This document shows, piece after piece, positions 1 through 5,497 of a DNA stretch of 5,497 nt. Below the pieces are notes generated by a model. That model ran no database searches. It worked only from the letters and a program-made list of their open reading frames with translations, and was not told where the DNA came from. The position numbers and the translations under genes were made by a program. The DNA is from Planctomycetota bacterium (lineage in GTDB: Bacteria; Planctomycetota; UBA8742; SKZP01), in the NCBI GenBank assembly GCA_007127275.1, contig SKZP01000267.1, forward strand, positions 1 to 5,497, read 5' to 3'. Numbering within the stretch: position 1 is the first letter of the stretch; each line of letters starts with the position of its first letter.

Positions 1-1075
1 CGACGAAGATGTCCTCGGGACCGACGGCGATGCGTACCGCCCCCATCGGCATGCGCAGCACCTGATCCCCCATTGCGCTGGCGAGCGCGACCCCGGCCAT
101 CCCCGCAAGCAGCGCAAGCATCACGCTCTCGATCGTCAGCCCGCCGATCACCTCACGGCGGCGGTAGCCGATCGTTTGCAGCACTGCCATCTCCTGGGTG
201 CGACTGAGCGCGTTCGCATAAAGCGTGTTCGCGCAACCGACGACGCCGCCGACGAGCACGAGCAGCGCAAGCAGTTGCGCCATCGTGGCGATCGGCGCCA
301 TCACCTCGAGCAGTTGCGAGAAATAGTCCGTCTCGGCAAGCATGGTCATCTCGAGGCTTCGTCGCTCCGAGGTAAAGAGGTCGACGCGATCTCTGGCGCT
401 TTGTTCCGCCGAGTCGAGCCGGAGTGCCACAAGGGTCACTTCGTCGAGGTTCGCCGCGGTCATCAAGTCCTCGAGGCGCACCCAAAGCTCGGCCTCGACT
501 TGGCTACCCGGCGCGACGAAGTGGCCGACGACGGTCCACTCCTCGTCTTCCACATACACCTTGTTGCCGATCGCCAGTGCCTCCGGCGAGACGCCCATGC
601 GAGCCGGGGCAAGCTCGCCGACGATCATTTCATTGTCGCCGCGCGGCTCGCGGCCTTCGGTGATGAAGACCGAATCATGGAAGAGGAACGCACCCGGGGT
701 AATGCCGCGCATCACCGCGGTGTACTCGCCGGGGAAGCGCTCCGAGTCGGCGAAGCGTACCGCGGGCGGGACCTGAAACACCTCGATCGAGGCGTAGCGG
801 CCATTGGCGTCCTCATAGACGCCGGGGGCGTCGTTCGCCGCCTCCTCGGCGTAGCCGCGATCGATCGCGCTGCGCTCGATGTCTTGATCCGCGCCATGGG
901 CGACGAGATAGACGTTGCGCGCATCGGCGCCGTCGACGAGGGTGCCGACAACACCTTGGTTGAAGGCGTTGAGCACGGCAATCAGCAAGACGACCACGGC
1001 AATGCCGAGAATCGTCAGCAGCGTGCGCAGCCGGCGCCGCGCGAGATTGCGCATTGAGTAATTGATCGGAAGCAT
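1..1075 (-). CDS. ABC transporter permease with MacB-like periplasmic domain and FtsX fold (second, cut by window edge)
   Basis: The frame is open for 358 codons from the ATG at 1075 to the window edge with no stop, so the gene is partial only because the window ends. It begins MLPINYSMRNLARRRLRTLL, a typical FtsX-type permease start: a basic amphipathic stretch followed by a first helix at about 17-37. A periplasmic domain covers about 40-255, with MacB-core features such as FITEGREPRGDNEMIVGELA and WTVVGHFVAPG. Helices follow at about 265-285 and 311-333. Between them, LSRTQEMAVLQTIGYRRREV (290-309) is the cytoplasmic segment expected to touch the ATPase. The fourth helix and C-terminus should lie just outside, probably within another 30-50 codons. 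It shares the fold of the first permease, but the sequences are clearly different and the proteins probably form a heterodimer. The only visible cysteine, C281, is in the second helix. Confidence 0.9.
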   Translation of the reverse strand, partial: MLPINYSMRNLARRRLRTLLTILGIAVVVLLIAVLNAFNQGVVGTLVDGADARNVYLVAHGADQDIERSAIDRGYAEEAANDAPGVYEDANGRYASIEVFQVPPAVRFADSERFPGEYTAVMRGITPGAFLFHDSVFITEGREPRGDNEMIVGELAPARMGVSPEALAIGNKVYVEDEEWTVVGHFVAPGSQVEAELWVRLEDLMTAANLDEVTLVALRLDSAEQSARDRVDLFTSERRSLEMTMLAETDYFSQLLEVMAPIATMAQLLALLVLVGGVVGCANTLYANALSRTQEMAVLQTIGYRRREVIGGLTIESVMLALLAGMAGVALASAMGDQVLRMPMGAVRIAVGPEDIFV

Positions 1076-1084
1076 GTTCGCGAA

Positions 1085-1091
1085 CTCCTTT
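1085..1091 (-). promoter_or_regulatory. Ribosome binding site of the second permease
   Basis: The transcribed strand reads AAAGGAG, nine bases before the ATG at 1075 and immediately after the stop of the first permease (1096-1094). It is the strongest ribosome binding site in the window and fixes the start of the last gene. Confidence 0.85.
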
Positions 1092-1093
1092 CG

Positions 1094-2239
1094 TTACTCG
1101 GGGCGCAGGGCGTCGCTTACCGAAGAGATTGCCGACTGCATCGCGGGGGCCGCACCGGCAAGCAAACCGACGATCGCCGCAAGGACCATCCCTTCGAGCA
1201 CCACCCACATCGACGGCAAGAAGTCGATCTGGTAGCCCTCCACGCCGATGCCGATCGGATAGAGCGTCAGCCCCCCGTAGACGAGCGCCAGCCCGATTGC
1301 CCCGCCGATGAGCGAGAGGACCATCGACTCGGCCATCACCACGCTGAACAGTCCGGGGCGCGTCGTGCCGAGCACCTGCAGCATCGCGAACTCGGCACGT
1401 CTCGCTTGCGCGGAAATGAACACCGTGTTCATCAGGATCACCGCCATGACCGCAACGGCGAAGTAGCCGAGAAACTGTGCGTACTGGATCACCTGCTCGA
1501 TCTCGGCGATCGTGCGGCCGATGTGTTGCGCCAGGGGTTGGGTGCGTGTCGCCCGGTCGTCGCGGTGATAGCGCTCGTCGATCTGACGCGCGAGCGCCTC
1601 GACGTTCGCATTCGGCTCGACACGCACGAGGAATTGCGTGACCAAGTCCTGCTCCGGGTCGATCGAGTTGAGCAGGTACTCGAGGTGAACGAAAATCACG
1701 TTGTCCAGAAAGCCTTCGCGGTCGGAGTGAAACGTCGAGATCATCTCGGTGGCGACCGGTCCGACCTCGACTGTGTCGCCGTCGCGCAGGCCCCGCCGGT
1801 CGCGGACGCGTGTGCCGACGAGCGCGGCGTCGTCTTGGCTCTTGAATTGTTGCAAGGTTGCGGAATCGACCCCAAGGTTGGGGAAGAACTCGTCGATCAC
1901 GTCTGCCGGGACCCCGTAGAGCGTGATCAGGTCGAGGTTGGCCCTACAGTCATTGAGGAACATTCGGATGGGCAAGACCTCGTCGACACCGTCCATTTGC
2001 TCGATCTCTGATGCGTACCGACCCGGTACGCGCGCTTGGAACGGACATATCGTGTTGCGGTCGAAGACGATGAGCATGTCCGGCTGGTTGACCTGGTCCA
2101 TGAGGACCTGCATGCCGTTGTCCATTGAGCGGACGAAGCCGAACAGCACCATCCCGACAACCACCCCGAGCACGGTCAGCGACGAGCGCATCGGCGCTCG
2201 CGTGATCGTGCGCGAGATATAGGCGAGTAAGCGGAACAT
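1094..2239 (-). CDS. ABC transporter permease with MacB-like periplasmic domain and FtsX fold (first)
   Basis: This 381-residue inner-membrane protein is one half of the transmembrane part of the transporter. It has the four-helix FtsX layout: a first helix at about 20-37 (LTVLGVVVGMVLFGFV) after a basic N-terminal segment, a large periplasmic domain at about 40-250, then helices at about 255-276, 298-325 and 344-364. The segment QARRAEFAMLQVLGTTRPGL (277-296), between helices two and three, matches the FtsX-family pattern in which a short cytoplasmic helix contacts the ATPase. The C-terminal AMQSAISSVSDALRPE also fits the family ending. The periplasmic domain has two cysteines (C65, C98). 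The start at 2239 is supported by AGGAGA. The second permease starts 18 bases after its stop, with its own ribosome binding site, so the two are probably co-translated in similar amounts. The family call is firm; the substrate is unknown. Confidence 0.9.
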   Translation of the reverse strand: MFRLLAYISRTITRAPMRSSLTVLGVVVGMVLFGFVRSMDNGMQVLMDQVNQPDMLIVFDRNTICPFQARVPGRYASEIEQMDGVDEVLPIRMFLNDCRANLDLITLYGVPADVIDEFFPNLGVDSATLQQFKSQDDAALVGTRVRDRRGLRDGDTVEVGPVATEMISTFHSDREGFLDNVIFVHLEYLLNSIDPEQDLVTQFLVRVEPNANVEALARQIDERYHRDDRATRTQPLAQHIGRTIAEIEQVIQYAQFLGYFAVAVMAVILMNTVFISAQARRAEFAMLQVLGTTRPGLFSVVMAESMVLSLIGGAIGLALVYGGLTLYPIGIGVEGYQIDFLPSMWVVLEGMVLAAIVGLLAGAAPAMQSAISSVSDALRPE

Positions 2240-2248
2240 GTGGTGAAG

Positions 2249-2254
2249 TCTCCT
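2249..2254 (-). promoter_or_regulatory. Ribosome binding site of the first permease
   Basis: The transcribed strand reads AGGAGA, nine bases before the ATG at 2239. It decides the start, because the open frame continues 53 codons further upstream. It also lies only 11 bases after the end of the inverted-repeat arm at 2266, close enough for a structure there to affect ribosome access. Confidence 0.8.
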
Positions 2255-2265
2255 GTTTCTTTTTC

Positions 2266-2415
2266 GGTTAGCCGCGACGCGCAGCGGAGCACGGGGCGCG
2301 CCTCGCACCGGCGGCGCGACTGGGTAGTTTTGTTTCAGCGTGGCGGACCTTCGTGTACGTGGCGAGGTTGGTAGGCGACGCGGCGACGCGCTCCGCAACG
2401 CGAAAGTGGCTAACC
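2266..2415. repeat. Imperfect inverted repeat bracketing the intergenic segment
   Basis: The left arm (2266-2290) and the reverse complement of the right arm (2415-2390) share GGTTAGCC, then CGCG, then GCGGAGC, in the same order. They are separated by 4-5 unmatched bases and 2 unmatched bases. This gives 19 matching positions over 25/26 bases with one single-base gap. The arms enclose about 99 bases. Weaker similarity seems to continue inwards. No flanking target-site duplication is visible. It could be a small mobile repeat or REP-like unit, or a long-range RNA stem starting 11 bases upstream of the permease ribosome binding site. Confidence 0.5.
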
Positions 2416-2442
2416 AAGAGTTGCGGTTCTACCCCGTGCTCC
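2286..2442. repeat. Perfect 11-base inverted repeat linking the ATPase 3' end to the intergenic segment
   Basis: GGAGCACGGGG at 2286-2296 on the plus strand is the exact reverse complement of CCCCGTGCTCC at 2432-2442. The second copy is the last part of the ATPase gene (codons for the terminal W-S-T-G, just before TAG). In the transcript the two could pair over a loop of 135 bases. Positions 2286-2290 are shared with the left arm of the other inverted repeat, so the two pairings exclude each other. Confidence 0.5.
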
Positions 2443-3262
2443 AGCTGCGGCGGGCATCCTTGACCGCTTGCGCAAGACCGGTGTTCTGTGGGTCGACCGG
2501 GTTCTCCGTGAGCTTGCCGTGCTCGAGGAACAGCGTGCGGTCGGTGATGGCCGCGGCGTGCGGGTCGTGAGTGACCATCACGAGCGTTTTCTGGAATTGC
2601 GCGTGCAACTGCCGCAGCAACTCGAGTACGCCGTCGACGCTGGCGCGGTCGAGGTTGCCGGTCGGCTCGTCGGCGACGATCAGGTCGGGGTCGCCGACGA
2701 AGGCGCGGGCAATGGCGACGCGCTGTTGCTGGCCGCCGGAGAGCTTGCCGGGCGTGTGATCGGCACGGTCGGTAAGGCCGACCGCTTCGAGAGCGACTTC
2801 GACGCGTTCGAGGCGTTCCCGCCGGCTCATCTTGCGCAGCCGCATCGGTAGCTCGACGTTTTCGGTCGCGGTGAGCACCGGCACGAGGTGGTACTGCTGG
2901 AAGATCACCCCGAGGTGGCGGTTGCGCCAGCGGGCGAGCTTGCTGCGCGAAAGCTGCGAGAGATCCTGCCCGGCGACGGCGATCGTCCCCGAGGTGGGCC
3001 GGTCGATGCCGATCAGCAGGTGCAGCAAGGTGCTCTTGCCGCTGCCCGAGGGGCCCATCAGCGCGACGAACTCGCCGTCGGTAACGGTTAGCTCGAGCCC
3101 GTCGACGGGGCGGATCTCGTGGCCGCCTTGCTCGAAGACGCGGGTAAGCTGCGTGCACTCGACGACGGTGCGTGCAGCGCTGCCGCGCGGCGTCGTGGGT
3201 GCCCCGTTTGCGGAGGTCTCGCCGGAGGCGGCGGGGGATGTGGCGGTGGCGGTTTCGTTCAT
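2429..3262 (-). CDS. ABC transporter ATP-binding protein, LolD/MacB class
   Basis: This 277-residue cytoplasmic ATPase powers the transporter formed with the two permeases downstream. All core motifs are intact: an aromatic A-loop position near F43, Walker [10 protein letters not shown] (70-78), the Q-loop in [16 protein letters not shown] (121-136), the signature [14 protein letters not shown] (174-187), Walker B LIVADEP (194-200) with catalytic E199, the D-loop GNLD (202-205), and the switch His H232 in THDP. The FQQ...LTA-ENVELP and DEPTGNLD wording is typical of the LolD/MacB/FtsE group, whose partners are FtsX-type permeases. Residues 1-33 are a low-complexity Thr/Ser/Ala/Gly/Pro extension ahead of the ATPase core. 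The ATG at 3262 has only a weak upstream purine stretch (AGAAAG), and I see no better in-frame start. Translation may partly depend on coupling to the adaptor gene, which stops 40 bases upstream. The next gene is 189 bases away, an unusually long gap for this operon. Confidence 0.95.
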   Translation of the reverse strand: MNETATATSPAASGETSANGAPTTPRGSAARTVVECTQLTRVFEQGGHEIRPVDGLELTVTDGEFVALMGPSGSGKSTLLHLLIGIDRPTSGTIAVAGQDLSQLSRSKLARWRNRHLGVIFQQYHLVPVLTATENVELPMRLRKMSRRERLERVEVALEAVGLTDRADHTPGKLSGGQQQRVAIARAFVGDPDLIVADEPTGNLDRASVDGVLELLRQLHAQFQKTLVMVTHDPHAAAITDRTLFLEHGKLTENPVDPQNTGLAQAVKDARRSWSTG

Positions 3263-3302
3263 GGCGTTGTCTTTCTGATTGGTGTGACTGTTGGCTCGTC
3301 GG

Positions 3303-5099
3303 TTATTGCGGGCGCACGCGGGAGCCGTGACCGAGGCCGGAGGGGGGCGAGGCGATGACACGCTGGCCTCGCTGCAGTGGCCCTTCGACCTCGACGTGAC
3401 CCTCGGGGGCGACGGCTCCCTCGTGGGCGGTGACGGCGACGCGGCGGGCAAGCCCCTCGCCCTGGACATGGCCGCGCGGGTCGTAGACGTAGACGGCCTC
3501 CCCTTCGGGCGTGTCGGCGAGTGCGGTGCGTGGCACATAGAAGCGCAGCACATCCGCTGGCTCGTCGTCCGCTCGTTCGCGCTCGATCGGCAAGAAGCGG
3601 CAGCGCGTCAGCATCTCCGGCTTGAGCCGCCCGTCGGGGTTTTGCACCTCCACCTTTACTTCGAGGGCGTTGCGCGCGAGGTTCGCCTTGCGCACGAAGC
3701 GCGCCACCACGCCCTCGTAGGTATGCCCCGGCACGGCGTCGCTGGTGATCTCGACGCGCTGGCCCGGCTCGACCGCCGGCACGTCGCCGAACGGCAGGTA
3801 GACGCGCACCTGGATTTTTTGCGGGTCGTAGGCGGTGACGAGGGCCCCGATCCCTTCCATGGTGCCGAACGTCGAGCCCGGTTGCGCGACCACTTCGAGC
3901 ACTTCCCCGTCGACCGGCGAGAGGACCGTGTGCAACCGCTTGCGCTCCTCGAGCAACGCAAGCTCCGCCTTGGTTTCCTCGATCTCGAGCTCGATCCCCC
4001 GAGCTTGCGTGGTGAGTACCTCGATGTCGGTGCGGAACAACAGCGGATCCTCTGCCTCTTCACGAGCGACGCGGATCTCTTTTTGCAACGCCTCAATTTG
4101 CGGGCTGATCCCGTCGAGCTTGGCGCGCGCCTCGCGTACCGCGGCATCCAACGCCTCCGGCTCGGCGACCAATTCGCGGGCGATCTCGCAGGTACGATGC
4201 GTCGCCTCGAACTTTTCGCGAAGCCGCTCGATCCGGACTTCGTAGCCGTCCCGCCGCTTGAGCGCTTCTTCATAGGCGGTTCGCGCCTCAAGTGCCTCCA
4301 GTTCGGTCACCGCATTCGCCTCGACGTTGTCCTCGAGCGCCTCGGCCTGGGCCTTGAGATACGGCAGCCGCGCCTCGATCATCTCGTACTTCTGCTCGTG
4401 GCGGCGCAACTCCTCGGCGACTTGTGCGTGCATGACATCGTGGTGCGCGTGATCCATCCGCAACTCGGCATTCTGCTCCCGCTTGGCTTGCGCGGAAGTC
4501 AGCTCGGCCTGTGCCTCCTTCTCCGCCCGCGTGAGCCCGGCAAGCTCTCGCTCGAGCCGCGCCAGCCGAAGCCGCGCGTCGAAGTTGCGCGCCTCGAGGG
4601 TGCGCAACCGCTCGATCTGCGTTTGTTTTTCCACGAACTGCTGACGCTTCGCGGCGATACGCGCCTCGACCACGGCGATCTCTCTTTCGATCAACGTCGT
4701 GTCCAGTTGCGCCACCACGGTTTCGCCTGCGACGAGTCGGTCCCCCTCGACAAGATCGTTGAGGTGCTCGACGCGGCCGGATACTTGCGGGTTGACCCGC
4801 ATCGGATACGGATTCGGCTCGACCCAGCCGCTGGCGAGCAAGGCCGTGGTCGAGCGCCGTTGCTCGGCGTCCTGCTCGACGACCACCGGTTGCAGTGCCG
4901 CCTCGTGTACCGGCTCAAGCAACGGCACGAGATACACTGCGGTGAGTGCGGCCGTGCCGGCGACGACGAGCAGCAGCGGCGTCCAGGTGCGCAGGTCAAG
5001 GCGTCGCTTGCGCGTCACCGTCGACGCCGGCCGAAAGGACTCCGCCCCCTTGGCGGTGGCGAGCTTGCTTAAGTCGAACTTGGGTTGGGATTCGTCCAT
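3303..5099 (-). CDS. HlyD/MacA-family periplasmic adaptor (membrane fusion protein) of an ABC exporter
   Basis: This 598-residue protein should couple the inner-membrane ABC transporter encoded downstream to an outer-membrane channel. A cytoplasmic N-tail ending in a basic stretch (TRKRRLDLR, 28-37) precedes one membrane helix at about 40-60. The first half of a lipoyl-like domain follows at about 101-133 (VSGRVEHLNDLVEGDRLVAG). Residues about 134-388 form a long charged helical hairpin, rich in Glu, Arg, Ala and Leu. The second lipoyl half is at about 390-413 (LSPVDGEVLEVVAQPGSTFG). A beta-barrel region covers about 425-500 (VRVYLPFGDVPAVEPGQRVEI), and a membrane-proximal beta region covers about 518-585. 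The domain order is standard, but many relatives are only about 330-480 residues long; the excess is mostly the coiled coil. HAHHDVMH at 217-224 is an unusual His-rich patch within that helix. The start is set by the AGGAG at 5112-5108. The ATPase gene begins 40 bases downstream. The family call is firm; the substrate is unknown. Confidence 0.9.
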   Translation of the reverse strand: MDESQPKFDLSKLATAKGAESFRPASTVTRKRRLDLRTWTPLLLVVAGTAALTAVYLVPLLEPVHEAALQPVVVEQDAEQRRSTTALLASGWVEPNPYPMRVNPQVSGRVEHLNDLVEGDRLVAGETVVAQLDTTLIEREIAVVEARIAAKRQQFVEKQTQIERLRTLEARNFDARLRLARLERELAGLTRAEKEAQAELTSAQAKREQNAELRMDHAHHDVMHAQVAEELRRHEQKYEMIEARLPYLKAQAEALEDNVEANAVTELEALEARTAYEEALKRRDGYEVRIERLREKFEATHRTCEIARELVAEPEALDAAVREARAKLDGISPQIEALQKEIRVAREEAEDPLLFRTDIEVLTTQARGIELEIEETKAELALLEERKRLHTVLSPVDGEVLEVVAQPGSTFGTMEGIGALVTAYDPQKIQVRVYLPFGDVPAVEPGQRVEITSDAVPGHTYEGVVARFVRKANLARNALEVKVEVQNPDGRLKPEMLTRCRFLPIERERADDEPADVLRFYVPRTALADTPEGEAVYVYDPRGHVQGEGLARRVAVTAHEGAVAPEGHVEVEGPLQRGQRVIASPPSGLGHGSRVRPQ

Positions 5100-5107
5100 G
5101 GTCTTCA

Positions 5108-5112
5108 CTCCT
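5108..5112 (-). promoter_or_regulatory. Ribosome binding site that fixes the adaptor start
   Basis: The transcribed strand reads AGGAG, eight bases before the ATG at 5099. The frame could be extended seven codons upstream to a TTG at 5120, but that would place this AGGAG inside the gene. The ATG at 5099 is therefore the better start. Confidence 0.75.
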
Positions 5113-5182
5113 GCCGACAAAACGACGAAACTTCACGTGCGCGCAGGCCGCGACAGCGAGACATACTCGTGTCGTCGCAGGG

Positions 5183-5202
5183 GGCGCTACGCACAAAGCG
5201 CC
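5183..5202 (-). other. Small stem-loop in the operon leader (second)
   Basis: On the transcribed strand GGCGCT (5202-5197) pairs perfectly with AGCGCC (5188-5183) around the eight-base loop TTGTGCGT. The following bases are CCCC and not T, so it lacks the tail of an intrinsic terminator. It could be an operator-like inverted repeat, a leader structure, or chance in GC-rich DNA. Confidence 0.35.
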
Positions 5203-5204
5203 TA

Positions 5205-5220
5205 ACCGGCGAATGCCGGC
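5205..5220 (-). other. Small stem-loop in the operon leader (first)
   Basis: On the transcribed strand GCCGGC (5220-5215) can pair with GCCGGT (5210-5205) around the four-base loop ATTC. This gives five GC pairs and one closing G-T wobble pair. No T-run follows, so it is not a standard terminator. It lies 23 bases after the stop of the possible upstream gene and two bases before the second stem-loop. Confidence 0.35.
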
Positions 5221-5242
5221 GTCGATTGATGGAGTGAAGCCG

Positions 5243-5497
5243 CTACAACAGCAACGGAGCGTGCACGCCGCGAGCCGCAAGGGTGCGGGGCAGCGAGGCG
5301 GCCCCCTCGGCGTAGGGACGGCCCGTGGTGAAAAGGTCGGCAAGCTGCCTCGCCGCGATGTGCCCTTTGCCGGCGGAGGGCTGCGACAGCGAGTGTTCGG
5401 TTTGAGACGGCTTGTGCAGCGCAAGCGGCGTCGCGGCGCAGTCACAGTCCGCACCGCGACCAAGGGTGCCGCCGCATTCGCCCGGCTGGCCGCCTCC
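5243..5497 (-). CDS. Possible C-terminal end of an unidentified upstream gene (partial)
   Basis: Reading leftwards from the right edge, one minus-strand frame stays open for 84 codons and ends in TAG at 5245-5243. About 80% of its codons end in G or C, as expected for coding sequence at this base composition. The last residues (LAARGVHAPLLL) and the stretch ARQLADLFTTGRPYAEG look protein-like. All three plus-strand frames contain stops here. One other minus-strand frame is also open, but its product is dominated by Arg, Pro and Ser and runs on into the adaptor gene, so it is the poorer candidate. The upstream part is missing and I recognise no family. A Cys-containing Gly-rich stretch (CGGTLGRGADCDC) lies near the visible start. 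The stop sits 143 bases before the adaptor start, leaving a normal intergenic space. Chance openness in GC-rich DNA is a real alternative. Confidence 0.35.
   Translation of the reverse strand, partial: GGGQPGECGGTLGRGADCDCAATPLALHKPSQTEHSLSQPSAGKGHIAARQLADLFTTGRPYAEGAASLPRTLAARGVHAPLLL

Larger units (their letters stand above)
2240..2428 (-). other. Long ATPase-permease gap with nested inverted repeats
   Basis: The gap is 189 bases, against 40 and 18 for the other gaps in the operon. I see no convincing gene in it. The permease frame is open upstream to 2398, but the added residues are basic and low in information, and a good ribosome binding site supports the start at 2239. The stretch holds two inverted repeats, listed separately. 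No run of T follows a strong stem on the transcribed strand, so an intrinsic terminator is not supported. Confidence 0.6.
1..5099 (-). other. Four-gene operon for a MacAB/DevBCA-like tripartite ABC exporter
   Basis: Adaptor, ATPase, first permease and second permease are on the same strand in that order, with gaps of 40, 189 and 18 bases. Together they supply a complete inner-membrane and periplasmic assembly of the type VII ABC class. The outer-membrane channel is missing from the window and may be encoded elsewhere. Co-transcription is inferred from orientation and spacing; the 189-base gap is the one place where it could be uncoupled. Members of this class move lipoproteins, glycolipids, peptides or drugs, and nothing here chooses among them. 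Confidence 0.75.
5100..5242 (-). promoter_or_regulatory. Leader region upstream of the transporter operon
   Basis: This 143-base non-coding stretch separates the possible upstream gene from the adaptor start. It is where a promoter or leader for the four-gene set would be expected. I found no pair of -35/-10 boxes with acceptable spacing. It does contain two neighbouring stem-loops and, at its downstream end, a good ribosome binding site. Neither stem-loop is followed by a run of T on the transcribed strand, so I see no intrinsic terminator for the upstream gene. Its role as a promoter region is inferred from position only. Confidence 0.35.

Noticed and set aside
176..1057. A 293-codon open frame on the plus strand opposite the second permease
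   Set aside because: The minus strand here encodes a clear FtsX-type permease that runs off the window. The plus frame is its antisense shadow, with an Arg/His/Asp-rich product.
1406..2011. A 201-codon open frame on the plus strand opposite the first permease
   Set aside because: Its composition is shadow-like, and it lies wholly inside a well-supported minus-strand permease gene.
2240..2398. Extension of the first permease by 53 residues upstream
   Set aside because: The added residues are basic and unlike a permease N-terminus, whereas the ATG at 2239 has AGGAGA nine bases upstream and gives a standard FtsX-type start.
3812..3820. A run of six A on the transcribed strand inside the adaptor gene as a possible frameshift site
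   Set aside because: In the reading frame the run falls as CAA AAA ATC, which is not a standard slippery arrangement. The protein continues normally through the beta-barrel region, so no frameshift is needed.
3291..5072. A 593-codon open frame on the plus strand opposite the adaptor
   Set aside because: Its product is rich in Arg, Leu, His and Asp and shows no recognisable domain. The minus-strand frame has a full adaptor domain order and a good ribosome binding site. Long antisense open frames are expected opposite GC-rich genes.
5183..5220. Leader stem-loops as an intrinsic terminator of the upstream gene
   Set aside because: Neither stem is followed by a T-run on the transcribed strand; the second is followed by CCCC.
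4996..5463. A 155-codon minus-strand frame covering the leader and the start of the adaptor
   Set aside because: The product is Arg/Pro/Ser-rich with no domain, overlaps the well-supported adaptor start by about 100 bases, and has no ribosome binding site that I can see.
1..5497. CRISPR array, tRNA, rRNA or insertion-sequence transposase
   Set aside because: I saw no regularly spaced direct repeats, no tRNA-like or rRNA-like conserved segments, and no transposase motifs on either strand.

Overview
The window is GC-rich (roughly 60-65% by eye) and carries one gene set, all read from the minus strand, i.e. from the right edge towards the left. It looks like a Gram-negative bacterium, because the leading gene encodes a periplasmic adaptor of the kind that bridges an inner-membrane ABC transporter to the outer membrane. 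The gene order (long HlyD-like adaptor, separate ATPase, two different FtsX-type permeases) and the adaptor's N-terminal style resemble clusters I associate with Planctomycetota. That assignment is recollection, not something the sequence proves.

Layout in the direction of transcription. Positions 5497-5243 may hold the last 84 codons of an unidentified upstream gene. Positions 5242-5100 form a 143-base leader with two adjacent small stem-loops. Next come the adaptor gene (5099-3303, 598 aa), a 40-base gap, and an ABC ATPase of the LolD/MacB class (3262-2429, 277 aa). A 189-base gap (2428-2240) follows. Then come a first MacB/FtsX-like permease (2239-1094, 381 aa), an 18-base gap with a clear ribosome binding site, and a second permease (1075 to beyond position 1). 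The second permease is cut by the window edge after 358 codons, just before its expected last membrane helix.

The four proteins make a coherent machine. The ATPase should dimerise under a pair of four-helix permeases with large periplasmic domains. The adaptor, anchored by one N-terminal helix, would stand on the permeases and reach towards an outer-membrane channel with a coiled coil of about 255 residues. This is a MacAB/DevBCA-like (type VII) tripartite arrangement that moves or expels a substrate from the periplasmic side. The substrate cannot be read from the sequence, and no outer-membrane channel gene lies in the window.

Most of the window is an ordinary transporter operon. The least expected part is the long ATPase-permease gap. 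It holds an imperfect 25/26-base inverted repeat starting 11 bases upstream of the permease ribosome binding site. It also holds an 11-base perfect inverted repeat that pairs part of the same segment with the end of the ATPase gene. The two pairings exclude each other, which would suit either a small repeat element or an RNA structure controlling the permease genes. A histidine-rich patch in the adaptor's coiled coil is the other point worth checking.
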